A stretch of DNA of 56,778 nt from positions 1-56,778 of the forward strand of contig CAMAFY010000014.1 of the NCBI GenBank assembly GCA_945833885.1, given 5' to 3'. Of the stretch, positions 8,318 through 15,900 are shown in pieces. A model generated the notes under the pieces. The model did not search any database and was not told the origin of the DNA. It saw only the letters and a program-made list of their open reading frames with translations. The translations under genes were made by a program, and so were the position numbers. How positions within the stretch are numbered: position 1 is the stretch's first letter; the number at the start of each line of letters is the position of its first letter. The stretch is from an uncultured Bacteroidales bacterium (lineage in GTDB: Bacteria > Bacteroidota > Bacteroidia > Bacteroidales > Bacteroidaceae).

Positions 8318-11300
8318 ATGCGTAAGAAATACCTGTCGGCATTCATGATTTGCGCCCTGATTGCCGCTTCAAGCACTACCGCATCGGCCACAGCCTTCAC
8401 CGCAACTGACGCCACAGATGCCGCCAGCGTTACGGCAACGGCCACGGCAAAACCCGTACGCATCTCGAAATGCAACAACTTCGCCGTTGAAGTATACTTC
8501 GACAACGGCACGATGTACACCCTGGATTTCTACGGAAAGAACATCTTCCGTCTCTTCCAGGACAACAGTGGCGGCATCGTACGTCCGCCAAAGGCAGAGC
8601 CGGAAGCCGATATTCTCGTGAAGAATCCCCGCCGCACGGACTTCAGACTCCAGATTCAAACCACCGATACCGCCTACATCGTGGGCACTCCCGCCATGGA
8701 TGTCCACATCAACCGCGCCACAGGTCTCCTCAGCATCACGCAGAACGGGCGCGAAGTGTTGCGTCAGACGGCCCCCATCGCCATCGATGACTCCAAATCA
8801 TCCATCACCCTCGCCTGCCACGACGGAGAATATTTCTACGGCGGCGGCGTTCAGAACGGCCGGTTCAGCCATCGTGGACAAAGCATCGCCATCGAAAACA
8901 CCAACAACTGGGTCGATGGTGGCGTGGCAAGCCCCACACCTTTCTACTGGTCCACAGCAGGTTATGGCGTCATGTGGCACACCTTCAAGCCCGGACGCTA
9001 CGATTTCGGTGCGGAAAATCCCGATGAGGTAAACCTTTTCCACAGCGAAAACTATCTCGATGTCTTCTTTATGGTGAACCAGAAGCCGGAAGATTTGCTC
9101 TGCGACTTCTATCAACTCACCGGAAATCCCGTACTTCTCCCCAAATTCGGCTTCTATGAAGGCCACCTCAATGCCTACAACCGCGACTATTGGACGCCTG
9201 CCGAGGAAGGGAAGACCGGCTTTATGGCCTATGAGGATGGGAAGACCTACAACGAAAGCCAGAAGGACAATGGTGGAGTGCGCGAATCACTGAACGGCGA
9301 ACTTCAAGGCAAATACGGCCACAAGACCAACTACCAGTGGTCGGCACGCGCTGCCATCGACCGTTATCTCGACAACGACCTGCCCCTTGGTTGGTTCTTG
9401 CCCAACGATGGTTACGGTGCCGGCTATGGCCAGACCGCAACGCTCGACGGAAACATCCGCAACCTCAAGGAATTCGGCGACTATGCACGTTCGAAAGGTG
9501 TGGAAATCGGTCTGTGGACACAGAGCGACCTGCATCCGAAGCCCGGTATCGAAGCCCTCCTCCAGCGCGACATCGTCAAGGAAGTCCGCGATGCCGGCGT
9601 GCGCGTCCTCAAAACCGATGTGGCATGGGTCGGATGGGGCTACTCCTTCGGTCTGAACGGTGTGGCGGATGTTGGCGAAATCATGCCCTACTATGGCGGC
9701 AACGCGCGTCCGTTCATCATCAGTCTCGACGGTTGGGCTGGCACACAACGCTATGCAGGTATTTGGAGTGGCGACCAGACAGGCGGAGATTGGGAGTACA
9801 TCCGCTTCCACATTCCCACCTTCATTGGCTCAGGATTGTCCGGACAGCCCAACATCACCTCCGACGTCGACGGCATCTTTGGCGGAAAGAACATCCCCGT
9901 CAATGTCCGCGAGTTCCAATGGAAGACCTATACACCCATGGAGTTGAACATGGACGGTTGGGGCTCCAATCCCAAATACCCCCAGGTTTTGGGCGAGAAA
10001 GCCACGAACCTCAACCGCTGGTACTTGAAAGCCAAGTCGATGCTCCTCCCCTATCAGTACAGCATTGCACGCGAGGCGGTCGACGGAAAGCCCATGATTC
10101 GCGCCATGTTCCTCGAATACCCCAACGACTATACGCTTGGAAAACAAACCCAATACCAGTTCCTTTTCGGTCCGTCGCTGATGGTGGCTCCGGTCTATAA
10201 GAACACGGAAATCGATGCCGACGGCAATGATATCCGCGACGGAATCTACCTTCCCGAAGGCACATGGTACGACTATTTTACCGGCGACCGCTACGAAGGC
10301 AACCGCCTGCTCAACAATTTCGATGCCCCGCTGTGGAAGATTCCCCTCTTCGCCAAGGCGGGTGCCATCATCCCCTTCACCCTTCCCAACAACAACCCCT
10401 CGGGCATCGACCCCGCTTTCCGCGGCTACGAGATATGGCCTGGCGGCGAAAGCCGGTTCTGCGAGTACGATGACGACGGCGAGACCCAGGCATATCTGGA
10501 AGGCGAAAGCACAACCACTCCCGTACACTGTCTGCAACAGGGCGACAAGGTCACCGTCACCATCGACAAGACGAGCGGAGGTTTCGAAGGTTTCAAGGCA
10601 CAGAAGCGCACCATGCTCACCATACGCGCCGCCACGGCTCCGAAGAAAGTCAGCGTAAAGGTCGGAGGAAAGAAGGTGGCCGCCACATGGAAATTCGTCG
10701 GGAAAGCCCCGTGGCTCAACTTCGACGCCGCCGCTTCCTGCGCCGAAACGCTCCCCACCCAGCCCTCGCACATCGAAGTCCTGGTACCCGAAACCGACGT
10801 GACGGCCTCTACCGTCGAGGTGGTGGTCACCGGATGGACGGATGCCGCTGCCGAACCGCTCCTGCAATCGCATGGCGCACTGCAAGCCCCCGCCTTCGAC
10901 AATGCCGCTACCGTGGCGCATGCCTACGAACTCCTTCCCGCATGGAAAGCCGTGGAAGGTGCCGACTACTACGAGGTGGAATTCAACGGAATGCGCTACA
11001 GCACCATCCGCAACCTCACACTTTGCTTCGACGACCTCAAGCCCAAGACCCCCTACGACTTCAAGGTTCGCGCCGTGAATGCCGATGGTCCGAGCGAATG
11101 GACATCGTTCAATCTATCCACCGTCACCGACCCCTTGGAGTGGGCGATTCCGAACATTATCGGTACAACCTCCTGCAAAAACCAGGGCGGACAGGGCGTC
11201 AACAAACTCTTTGACCGCGATGAGAAGAGCACATGGCACACCGATTGGAGCAACGAACCTCAGGCTGTTCCCTTCGACCTTACCGTCGATCTCCGCTCGG

Positions 11301-12241
11301 TGAACCAACTCGAGCGCCTCGAATATGTGCCGCGCGAAGACGCCGGAAACGGCACTATCCTCCGCGGAACCTGCTCCTACTCCACCGACCGTCAGACCTG
11401 GAGCGAACCCGTCTCCTTCGAATGGAACCGCGACGGCAAGACAAAGACCATCGGATTCGTAGGCGGCAGCCTCAAACAAGGCGATGTTGCCACCGCCGAC
11501 TACCGTCCCGACCTGGCACCCCACGCACGTTATCTGCGCTTCCATGTCACTGAAGCCGTCGGAAACTTCGGCTCCGGACAGGAGATGTATGTCTTCCGCG
11601 TACCCGGAACCACAGGACAATTCCAGGGCGACATCAACCGCGACGGCCGCATAGACGGCAACGACTTCACCTCCTATATGAACTATACCGGTCTGCGTGC
11701 CAAGGATGGTGACTTCGACTACGTCAGCATCGGCGACATCAACGGCAACGGACTTATCGATGCCTACGACATCAGTTGCGTGGGTGTGGAACTCGATGGC
11801 GGCGTACGCCACGACAACAGCCACGTGGAGGGCACTCTCGTGCTGACACCTTTGAAGGACGGCAAACCAATGTCGGTAAAGAACGGCGACATCCAACTAT
11901 CTGCCGGCGAAGAGTTCGAGATTCTCGTCAGCGGAAAGGCGCTGAAACATGTCAATGCCCTCAGTTTTGCCCTCCCCTACGACGCGGCTTCGGTAGAATA
12001 TGCCGGCATAGAACTCATCGGAATGAAGGACCTCGTGAACCTCACCTACGACCGTCTCCACAGCGACAAGACGAAGGCGCTCTATCCTACCTTCGTCAAT
12101 TGTGGCAACAACTTCCTCCTTGACGAAGGCGACCACGACCTCTTCCGTCTGAAATTCCGCGCCACAAAGGCCTGCACCTTCAAAGTCCACGCCCTCGACG
12201 GTCTACTCATCGACCGCAACCTCGGCATGAAGCCCTTCTAA
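8318..12241 (+). CDS. Multidomain GH31 glycoside hydrolase with FN3, F5/8 C, dockerin and cohesin-like domains
   Basis: GH31 enzymes are retaining alpha-glycosidases. The 1307-aa exported protein has a signal peptide (about 1-26), an N-terminal beta domain (about 45-270), and a TIM barrel containing VRVLKTDVAWVG, with nucleophile candidate Asp434, and IWSGDQTGG, with acid/base candidate Asp486. A distal beta region, an FN3-like segment (about 850-930) and an F5/8 type C-like domain (about 945-1095) follow. Then come two dockerin-type repeats (GDINRDGRIDGNDF and GDINGNGLIDAYDI, about 1105-1155) and a C-terminal cohesin-like beta domain ending KPF. The KTDVAWVG active-site context differs from classical alpha-glucosidases (DMNE) and resembles, from memory, the GH31 alpha-N-acetylgalactosaminidases that act on mucin-type glycans. 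Specificity is therefore inferred. It is last in the run with two GH92 genes and is followed by a terminator. Confidence 0.88.
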   Translation: MRKKYLSAFMICALIAASSTTASATAFTATDATDAASVTATATAKPVRISKCNNFAVEVYFDNGTMYTLDFYGKNIFRLFQDNSGGIVRPPKAEPEADILVKNPRRTDFRLQIQTTDTAYIVGTPAMDVHINRATGLLSITQNGREVLRQTAPIAIDDSKSSITLACHDGEYFYGGGVQNGRFSHRGQSIAIENTNNWVDGGVASPTPFYWSTAGYGVMWHTFKPGRYDFGAENPDEVNLFHSENYLDVFFMVNQKPEDLLCDFYQLTGNPVLLPKFGFYEGHLNAYNRDYWTPAEEGKTGFMAYEDGKTYNESQKDNGGVRESLNGELQGKYGHKTNYQWSARAAIDRYLDNDLPLGWFLPNDGYGAGYGQTATLDGNIRNLKEFGDYARSKGVEIGLWTQSDLHPKPGIEALLQRDIVKEVRDAGVRVLKTDVAWVGWGYSFGLNGVADVGEIMPYYGGNARPFIISLDGWAGTQRYAGIWSGDQTGGDWEYIRFHIPTFIGSGLSGQPNITSDVDGIFGGKNIPVNVREFQWKTYTPMELNMDGWGSNPKYPQVLGEKATNLNRWYLKAKSMLLPYQYSIAREAVDGKPMIRAMFLEYPNDYTLGKQTQYQFLFGPSLMVAPVYKNTEIDADGNDIRDGIYLPEGTWYDYFTGDRYEGNRLLNNFDAPLWKIPLFAKAGAIIPFTLPNNNPSGIDPAFRGYEIWPGGESRFCEYDDDGETQAYLEGESTTTPVHCLQQGDKVTVTIDKTSGGFEGFKAQKRTMLTIRAATAPKKVSVKVGGKKVAATWKFVGKAPWLNFDAAASCAETLPTQPSHIEVLVPETDVTASTVEVVVTGWTDAAAEPLLQSHGALQAPAFDNAATVAHAYELLPAWKAVEGADYYEVEFNGMRYSTIRNLTLCFDDLKPKTPYDFKVRAVNADGPSEWTSFNLSTVTDPLEWAIPNIIGTTSCKNQGGQGVNKLFDRDEKSTWHTDWSNEPQAVPFDLTVDLRSVNQLERLEYVPREDAGNGTILRGTCSYSTDRQTWSEPVSFEWNRDGKTKTIGFVGGSLKQGDVATADYRPDLAPHARYLRFHVTEAVGNFGSGQEMYVFRVPGTTGQFQGDINRDGRIDGNDFTSYMNYTGLRAKDGDFDYVSIGDINGNGLIDAYDISCVGVELDGGVRHDNSHVEGTLVLTPLKDGKPMSVKNGDIQLSAGEEFEILVSGKALKHVNALSFALPYDAASVEYAGIELIGMKDLVNLTYDRLHSDKTKALYPTFVNCGNNFLLDEGDHDLFRLKFRATKACTFKVHALDGLLIDRNLGMKPF

Positions 12242-12261
12242 ACTTTAAGCCTATATCCCAC

Positions 12262-12312
12262 GCAGGGGAACGGAATGGCCATAACCGCGCCATCCGTTCC
12301 CCTGCTTCTTTT
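12262..12312 (+). terminator. Rho-independent terminator after GH31 gene
   Basis: GCAGGGGAACGGA(A)TGGC at 12262-12279 pairs with GCCATCCGTTCCCCTGC at 12289-12305, with one bulged A, and is followed by TTCTTTTG. It starts 20 nt after the stop codon. Confidence 0.85.
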
Positions 12313-12784
12313 GCACATTTATGGACATAAGTAAGTGAACAAAATTAAATATTTAGTGTCCGGTAAAAACACATTGCGTTTGAACGACCAGCCTTCCAGG
12401 CTGATGTTATGGATATACAATCGTGTAAGCCCATATCTTTGACATTGCTGTATGTTATGCAATACAAAAGAACATATTTGTTCCCTTATAGCACTTATGT
12501 TCTTCTGTTCTTTTGCCTTAATCACTTGGGACCGAAGCACAAAAACACGAATCGTATTTATGCCCCTTTGTCTTATTTTTATTGTTGATATACAATACGC
12601 CTCATGGAAGATGGGCACAAATGCAACGGGAAAAGCGTATGAAAACCGTTGTACCCGTGCTCATTTCCATGAAGCGTATTGAAGTATCGGGGCAGGGGCA
12701 TGGAAAAGGCAACAGGTATAAAAGCGTATGTCAAAGTCGTTTCCTTATCCCATGCCCCGTGGTGTAGTTGCAGTAATCTTTCAA
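12313..12784. other. Intergenic region with a solitary copy of the TAAGTG motif
   Basis: About 470 bp with no supportable gene. GTAAGTGAACAAAATTAAAT at 12331-12350 matches the arm of the element found in the alaS, susC and susD leaders, but I find no inverted partner nearby, so this is a half element. Short frames on both strands (12319-12618 minus, 12452-12682 plus) have no recognisable content. Confidence 0.5.
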
Positions 12785-13261
12785 TCAGATGCTTATACCC
12801 AGTTTCAGGTAAAGGCCGCCGTAGTTGTCAATAACAGACTTCTTCGTGAAATTGTACTGATAACCGAGACCAAAGAACAACAAGCCCGGGTGGTAATTCA
12901 GTTCCCCACGGACAATTGCAGCCTTGGGCGTGGTATGTCCCACGGTGTGACCCGCTCCGGCACGGAGTTCCAATGGGGAATCTTTCCATAACCGAGTGCC
13001 AACAATACCCATCAGTTCGTGGCTGCTGCGGGTGCCGACGGGAGTGCTGAGCATGCCGTAGTTGTAGCCGAAGGAGACGTGCATGCAACGGACGGGGCGG
13101 TAACCAAACTCAAGGTGCAGGCGCATGGCCTGGCAATGCTCCATCTTGAAGCCGACTTCAGTAGCAGCCTCATAGTGCAGTCTTGAGGTGTGGGTAGCAA
13201 TCTTCACGATGCGCAACGAATCCTTCTCGGAAATTGGGACATCCGCCTGTGCTTTTGCCAT
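12785..13261 (-). CDS. Predicted outer-membrane or secreted protein, signal peptide frameshifted
   Basis: The 158-aa frame starts at an internal Met (MAKAQADVPISEKDSL). Its body alternates short hydrophobic and polar stretches with many Gly and Tyr residues (LHLEFGYRPVRCMHVSFGYNYG, LLFFGLGYQYNF, GGLYLKLGISI), which suggests a small beta-barrel of unknown function. Reading upstream in the same frame gives EKFLFVLFCLLAILVPQMAKAQA, a typical signal peptide, but it has no start codon in frame. An ATG at 13314-13312 lies in another frame, directly before a run of five A on the coding strand. One additional A would give MKKFLFVLFC and a 176-aa exported protein. The gene is therefore either frameshifted in the homopolymer or affected by a sequencing error. 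No family recognised. Confidence 0.6.
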   Translation of the reverse strand: MAKAQADVPISEKDSLRIVKIATHTSRLHYEAATEVGFKMEHCQAMRLHLEFGYRPVRCMHVSFGYNYGMLSTPVGTRSSHELMGIVGTRLWKDSPLELRAGAGHTVGHTTPKAAIVRGELNYHPGLLFFGLGYQYNFTKKSVIDNYGGLYLKLGISI

Positions 13262-13314
13262 TTGCGGGACAAGAATGGCTAAAAGGCAGAAGAGAACAAA
13301 AAGAAATTTTTCAT
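13262..13314 (-). pseudogene. Out-of-frame start and signal peptide of the 12785-13261 gene
   Basis: The coding strand here begins ATGAAAAATTTC. In the ATG frame it stops after 11 codons (MKNFFLFSSAF, then TAG). Shifted by one base it encodes a lysine plus a hydrophobic signal core joining the downstream frame. The suspected missing base is in the A-run at 13311-13307. Confidence 0.55.
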
Positions 13315-13487
13315 AATAGGAACTTTTTTTGATTTGTTTGTGATTGATTAAGCCGAGTGCTCATCCTTAGGTTGAATAAACAGGAAAATAGCCAATCCAC
13401 TCAACCGAGCAATGGCAGACAAGGCGGATATGTCACACGGGAAGGACTTTTCCCTTATAACAAAAAGGCGGACGAAATGCCATGCCA

Positions 13488-13919
13488 TCACCAAAAGAAG
13501 GCCGAAAGAAAAAGCAGGAAAAAGAAAAGGTAGCCTGCCCAATCTTGAAATTTACTATCCTTCTTGAATATATATCGAACACAATAGGCAAAACATGCCA
13601 ATGTAGCGGTTACCAACATAGCTTTTCCAATTATGAAAAAGCAATTTGCTGAGAATTGCAGCATGGCTTCATTTTCTCCGGGCATGGGAATGCCTGCGAA
13701 AGCTCCTAAATTTTCAAATGGTTTGAGAAAGAAGAGCAACAAGCATCCTGAGAAAACGATGAGGCTTAAAAGCAATTTTATAAAGACATCCACCTTTGTT
13801 GCCTCTTGCTTCCTGTATTCCCGGCAAACTTTAATCATTATCAGCGGTATGTTTACCAGACCCATAACAATTATTAGAAGCCTTACGACTTCAAACACTA
13901 AACCTTGAACTGTGTACAT
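13488..13919 (-). CDS. Small multi-spanning membrane protein of unknown function
   Basis: A 143-aa protein from the Met at 13919 (MYTVQGLVFEVVRLLIIVMG); an upstream Met at 13967 adds 16 residues with no clear role. It has four probable transmembrane segments: LVFEVVRLLIIVMGLVNIPLIM, VFIKLLLSLIVFSGCLLLFFL, CFFIIGKAMLVTATLACFAYCV and WAGYLFFFLLFLSAFF. Short charged loops (KVCREYRKQEATKVD and FKKDSKFQD) separate them. No catalytic or transporter motif is visible. Upstream sequence is AT-rich and base use is more AT-rich than in the flanking enzyme genes, which is compatible with an accessory insertion. I do not recognise a family. Confidence 0.6.
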   Translation of the reverse strand: MYTVQGLVFEVVRLLIIVMGLVNIPLIMIKVCREYRKQEATKVDVFIKLLLSLIVFSGCLLLFFLKPFENLGAFAGIPMPGENEAMLQFSANCFFIIGKAMLVTATLACFAYCVRYIFKKDSKFQDWAGYLFFFLLFLSAFFW

Positions 13920-14016
13920 AGATTGTTTTTTTGAAAGTAGTGTCCATAAATAAAAATTTACGAACACTACTTAGTTTATTGCTATGTATTTTTAGTAGAT
14001 TGGCTGATGCAATCTA

Positions 14017-14937
14017 TTAAAATATGCCATTTCTATATAAACACCATCCAAAATCCGCAGCGGCTATAGCAACTCCTACAGGTCCCAAAACCTTTTTTGC
14101 GATAACCTTAAACGTCTTCTTTGTAAGGGCTTTATTGTATGTTTTCAAAGTAGAAGCCGAACTCATATTTCTGATGTCCAAAAGCAGAGCTTCCACTGCA
14201 CATCCAACGATAATCTTAAAATCTTGGTTTGTGTTTTCAGAAACCTGACCACCTTTTGTAGTTGAGCGTGTTTGTTGAGCGCATAAAGGCAATGCGAACG
14301 CACTTGATAGTCCCTTTTCAAAGAAACTAAGCGCATTGTTAATGATTTGAAAATGATTATTCTCATTCATCGTCATCAATTGAGGGGACGACGGTTGAGA
14401 ACTTTCAATCTCATTATTGGCGATTGCCATCATAAGCATTACAAGTTGAGTTTCGTCAACCTCATTTTCGTCCAGCATTTCTTGTATCTCTGCATCCGTA
14501 AAGCCATACCCATGCAGTATATTACGGCTTTCTGCCACAAGGGGTGCCAATGCCTCTATGGCATCCTGGTCGGAAAATGTAATAGTTGCATCACCTTTTA
14601 CATCCGCTTCGGGGTAATAAAAGTCTGCAGCAGTACGGTCATAAAGCAAAATCAAGTCCTTGGGTGTCTGTACAGCCTCAACGGCTTCCATCTCGCTTTT
14701 TGTACCACCTCCGGGGAACACAACAGAGATGGTAGTCGTACCAGGGGTGCTAACGCGACTCCCCTTTGCAATATCTTGTACTACCATTTTTTTCTCAGCT
14801 GCCTCATTGGCAAGCTTTACAATGGTATTGACGTGGGATTCCATTACCTCGGAAGAGATATGCTCTTCATTGGAACATGAAGAGAAAAACACAGGAATGG
14901 ACAAGATTGCACTTGCTATATAAAGAATTTTTTTCAT
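14017..14937 (-). CDS. Putative lipoprotein of unknown function
   Basis: The 306-aa product starts at 14937 with a clear lipoprotein signal, MKKILYIASAILSIPVFFSSC, acylation at Cys21, followed by SNEEHIS. An earlier Met at 15006 would add a non-signal stretch and is rejected. The mature protein has a helical N-terminal region, an acidic segment with DEDxLAP-like features (DQDAIEALAPLVAESRNI, EIQEMLDENEVDETQLVMLMM), and a C-terminal hydrophobic, Gly/Ala-rich end (KKVLGPVGVAIAAADFGWCLYRNGIF) that could insert in a membrane. That tail resembles short hydrophobic segments of secreted peptides or toxins, but no family can be named. Coding sequence is AT-richer than the enzyme genes. Unknown function. 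Confidence 0.7.
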   Translation of the reverse strand: MKKILYIASAILSIPVFFSSCSNEEHISSEVMESHVNTIVKLANEAAEKKMVVQDIAKGSRVSTPGTTTISVVFPGGGTKSEMEAVEAVQTPKDLILLYDRTAADFYYPEADVKGDATITFSDQDAIEALAPLVAESRNILHGYGFTDAEIQEMLDENEVDETQLVMLMMAIANNEIESSQPSSPQLMTMNENNHFQIINNALSFFEKGLSSAFALPLCAQQTRSTTKGGQVSENTNQDFKIIVGCAVEALLLDIRNMSSASTLKTYNKALTKKTFKVIAKKVLGPVGVAIAAADFGWCLYRNGIF

Positions 14938-15152
14938 TTGTATGTTTTTTAGATTAGAATAGAAATAAGTATAAAGTTGACATTTTTTGCCAAAGTAGAA
15001 CGACATATACTTTTTGAAGGGCTATTTCTATCATAGGCATAGAGTTTTTATTCCAACCTACTCTATTCTGGCTTTTCGGTTTCCGCCGTTATGATGATTT
15101 CGAATTCGTTTTTCTCAGTGATTAGGGTATTCTTATTCGCGGTTGTTGGACG

Positions 15153-15563
15153 TTAATATGCAAATGCAGCCCCATAATATCCGCCATGCTGCAAGACAAA
15201 GGTGTAGCATCCCGGTTCAAGCGGGGAGAGGTCAATATAATATGGCGCACAGGAGGTCAGGAATCCGCTACCCGTAAGGACAGTTTCATCCTCGCCCGAG
15301 AGAATATAATAGGTAAAAGAACCCCAATCTTCCTTTGTCGTCATACAAATCTGCCCATTTATATACGAGCATGTCGGGAGTGCAGTCCGCTTTTGGGGAG
15401 TATGTCTGGGCTTAGGCTCATCTTCATAATGAACCTTCCACAAATCCGTAGGAGAAACGGGATTGAAAATCAGGGTGTCAACGGGGAGGGGAGCAGGAGT
15501 GTACTGCGCATGTCCCGTGGCGTACATGGTACAGCCGAGAAGTAATGTCAATAATTTTTTCAT
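15153..15563 (-). CDS. Small secreted protein, DUF3244-like
   Basis: A 136-aa protein from the Met at 15563 with signal peptide MKKLLTLLLGCTMYATGHAQ. The C-terminal half has the pattern of short single-domain Ig-like secreted proteins common in Bacteroides and Prevotella (CSYINGQICMTTKEDWGSF, then APYYIDLSPLEPGCYTFVLQHGGYYGAAFAY). The phrase DLSPLEPGCYTFVL resembles the DLSxLxPGxYTL motif of DUF3244 proteins. Function unknown; the fold resembles the chaperone-like or adhesion-type beta sandwiches of that group. The upstream Met at 15596 is rejected because it puts MRNLHQNFQNI before the signal peptide. Confidence 0.65.
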   Translation of the reverse strand: MKKLLTLLLGCTMYATGHAQYTPAPLPVDTLIFNPVSPTDLWKVHYEDEPKPRHTPQKRTALPTCSYINGQICMTTKEDWGSFTYYILSGEDETVLTGSGFLTSCAPYYIDLSPLEPGCYTFVLQHGGYYGAAFAY

Positions 15564-15596
15564 GATGTTTTGAAAATTTTGATGCAAATTTCGCAA

Positions 15597-15852
15597 AAAG
15601 TATTCCTAAGCTCCAAGTTTTCGGTGTTGCATTGTGTTGCGCTGCAAAAAGAATTTTTAGGGCGGGGTGTGCGATTTTGTTGAATTATCTGATACTCAAT
15701 GGATTAAAAAGCACCCCTCAAAAGCCACTTTGGGGACAAAACGCTGATTTCGGGGACGCCATGCCCCTCACCCCCAGCGGCGTTAGGACAGGCTACTCGT
15801 GCTTTTTCGCCGCCTCTACCGTCAGGATACGGCAGTTTATGCACACACTCAT
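15597..15852. other. Intergenic region between divergent genes
   Basis: About 255 bp between the DUF3244-like gene and the promoter of the TPR regulator. I see no gene; the only recognisable site is the promoter at its right edge. Confidence 0.4.
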
Positions 15853-15883
15853 TTTGCCCACTTGCTTGTTTTTTGTATATTTG
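15853..15883 (+). promoter_or_regulatory. Bacteroidales promoter, -33 TTTG and -7 TATATTTG
   Basis: TTTG at 15853-15856 is followed after exactly 19 nt by TATATTTG at 15876-15883. This fits the Bacteroidales primary sigma consensus (TTTG, 19-21 nt, TAnnTTTG) and ends 17 nt before the regulator's start codon. It is the cleanest promoter in the window. Confidence 0.75.
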
Positions 15884-15900
15884 CCCAAAACTAATCTATC

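Noticed and set aside
12319..12618. 99-aa minus-strand frame
   Set aside because: Its C terminus merely translates the element A arm; no other evidence of coding.
13348..13542. 64-aa hydrophobic minus-strand frame overlapping the membrane protein gene
   Set aside because: Hydrophobic, but overlaps the better-supported membrane gene in another frame and has no start context; it could be a frameshifted tail, which cannot be decided here.
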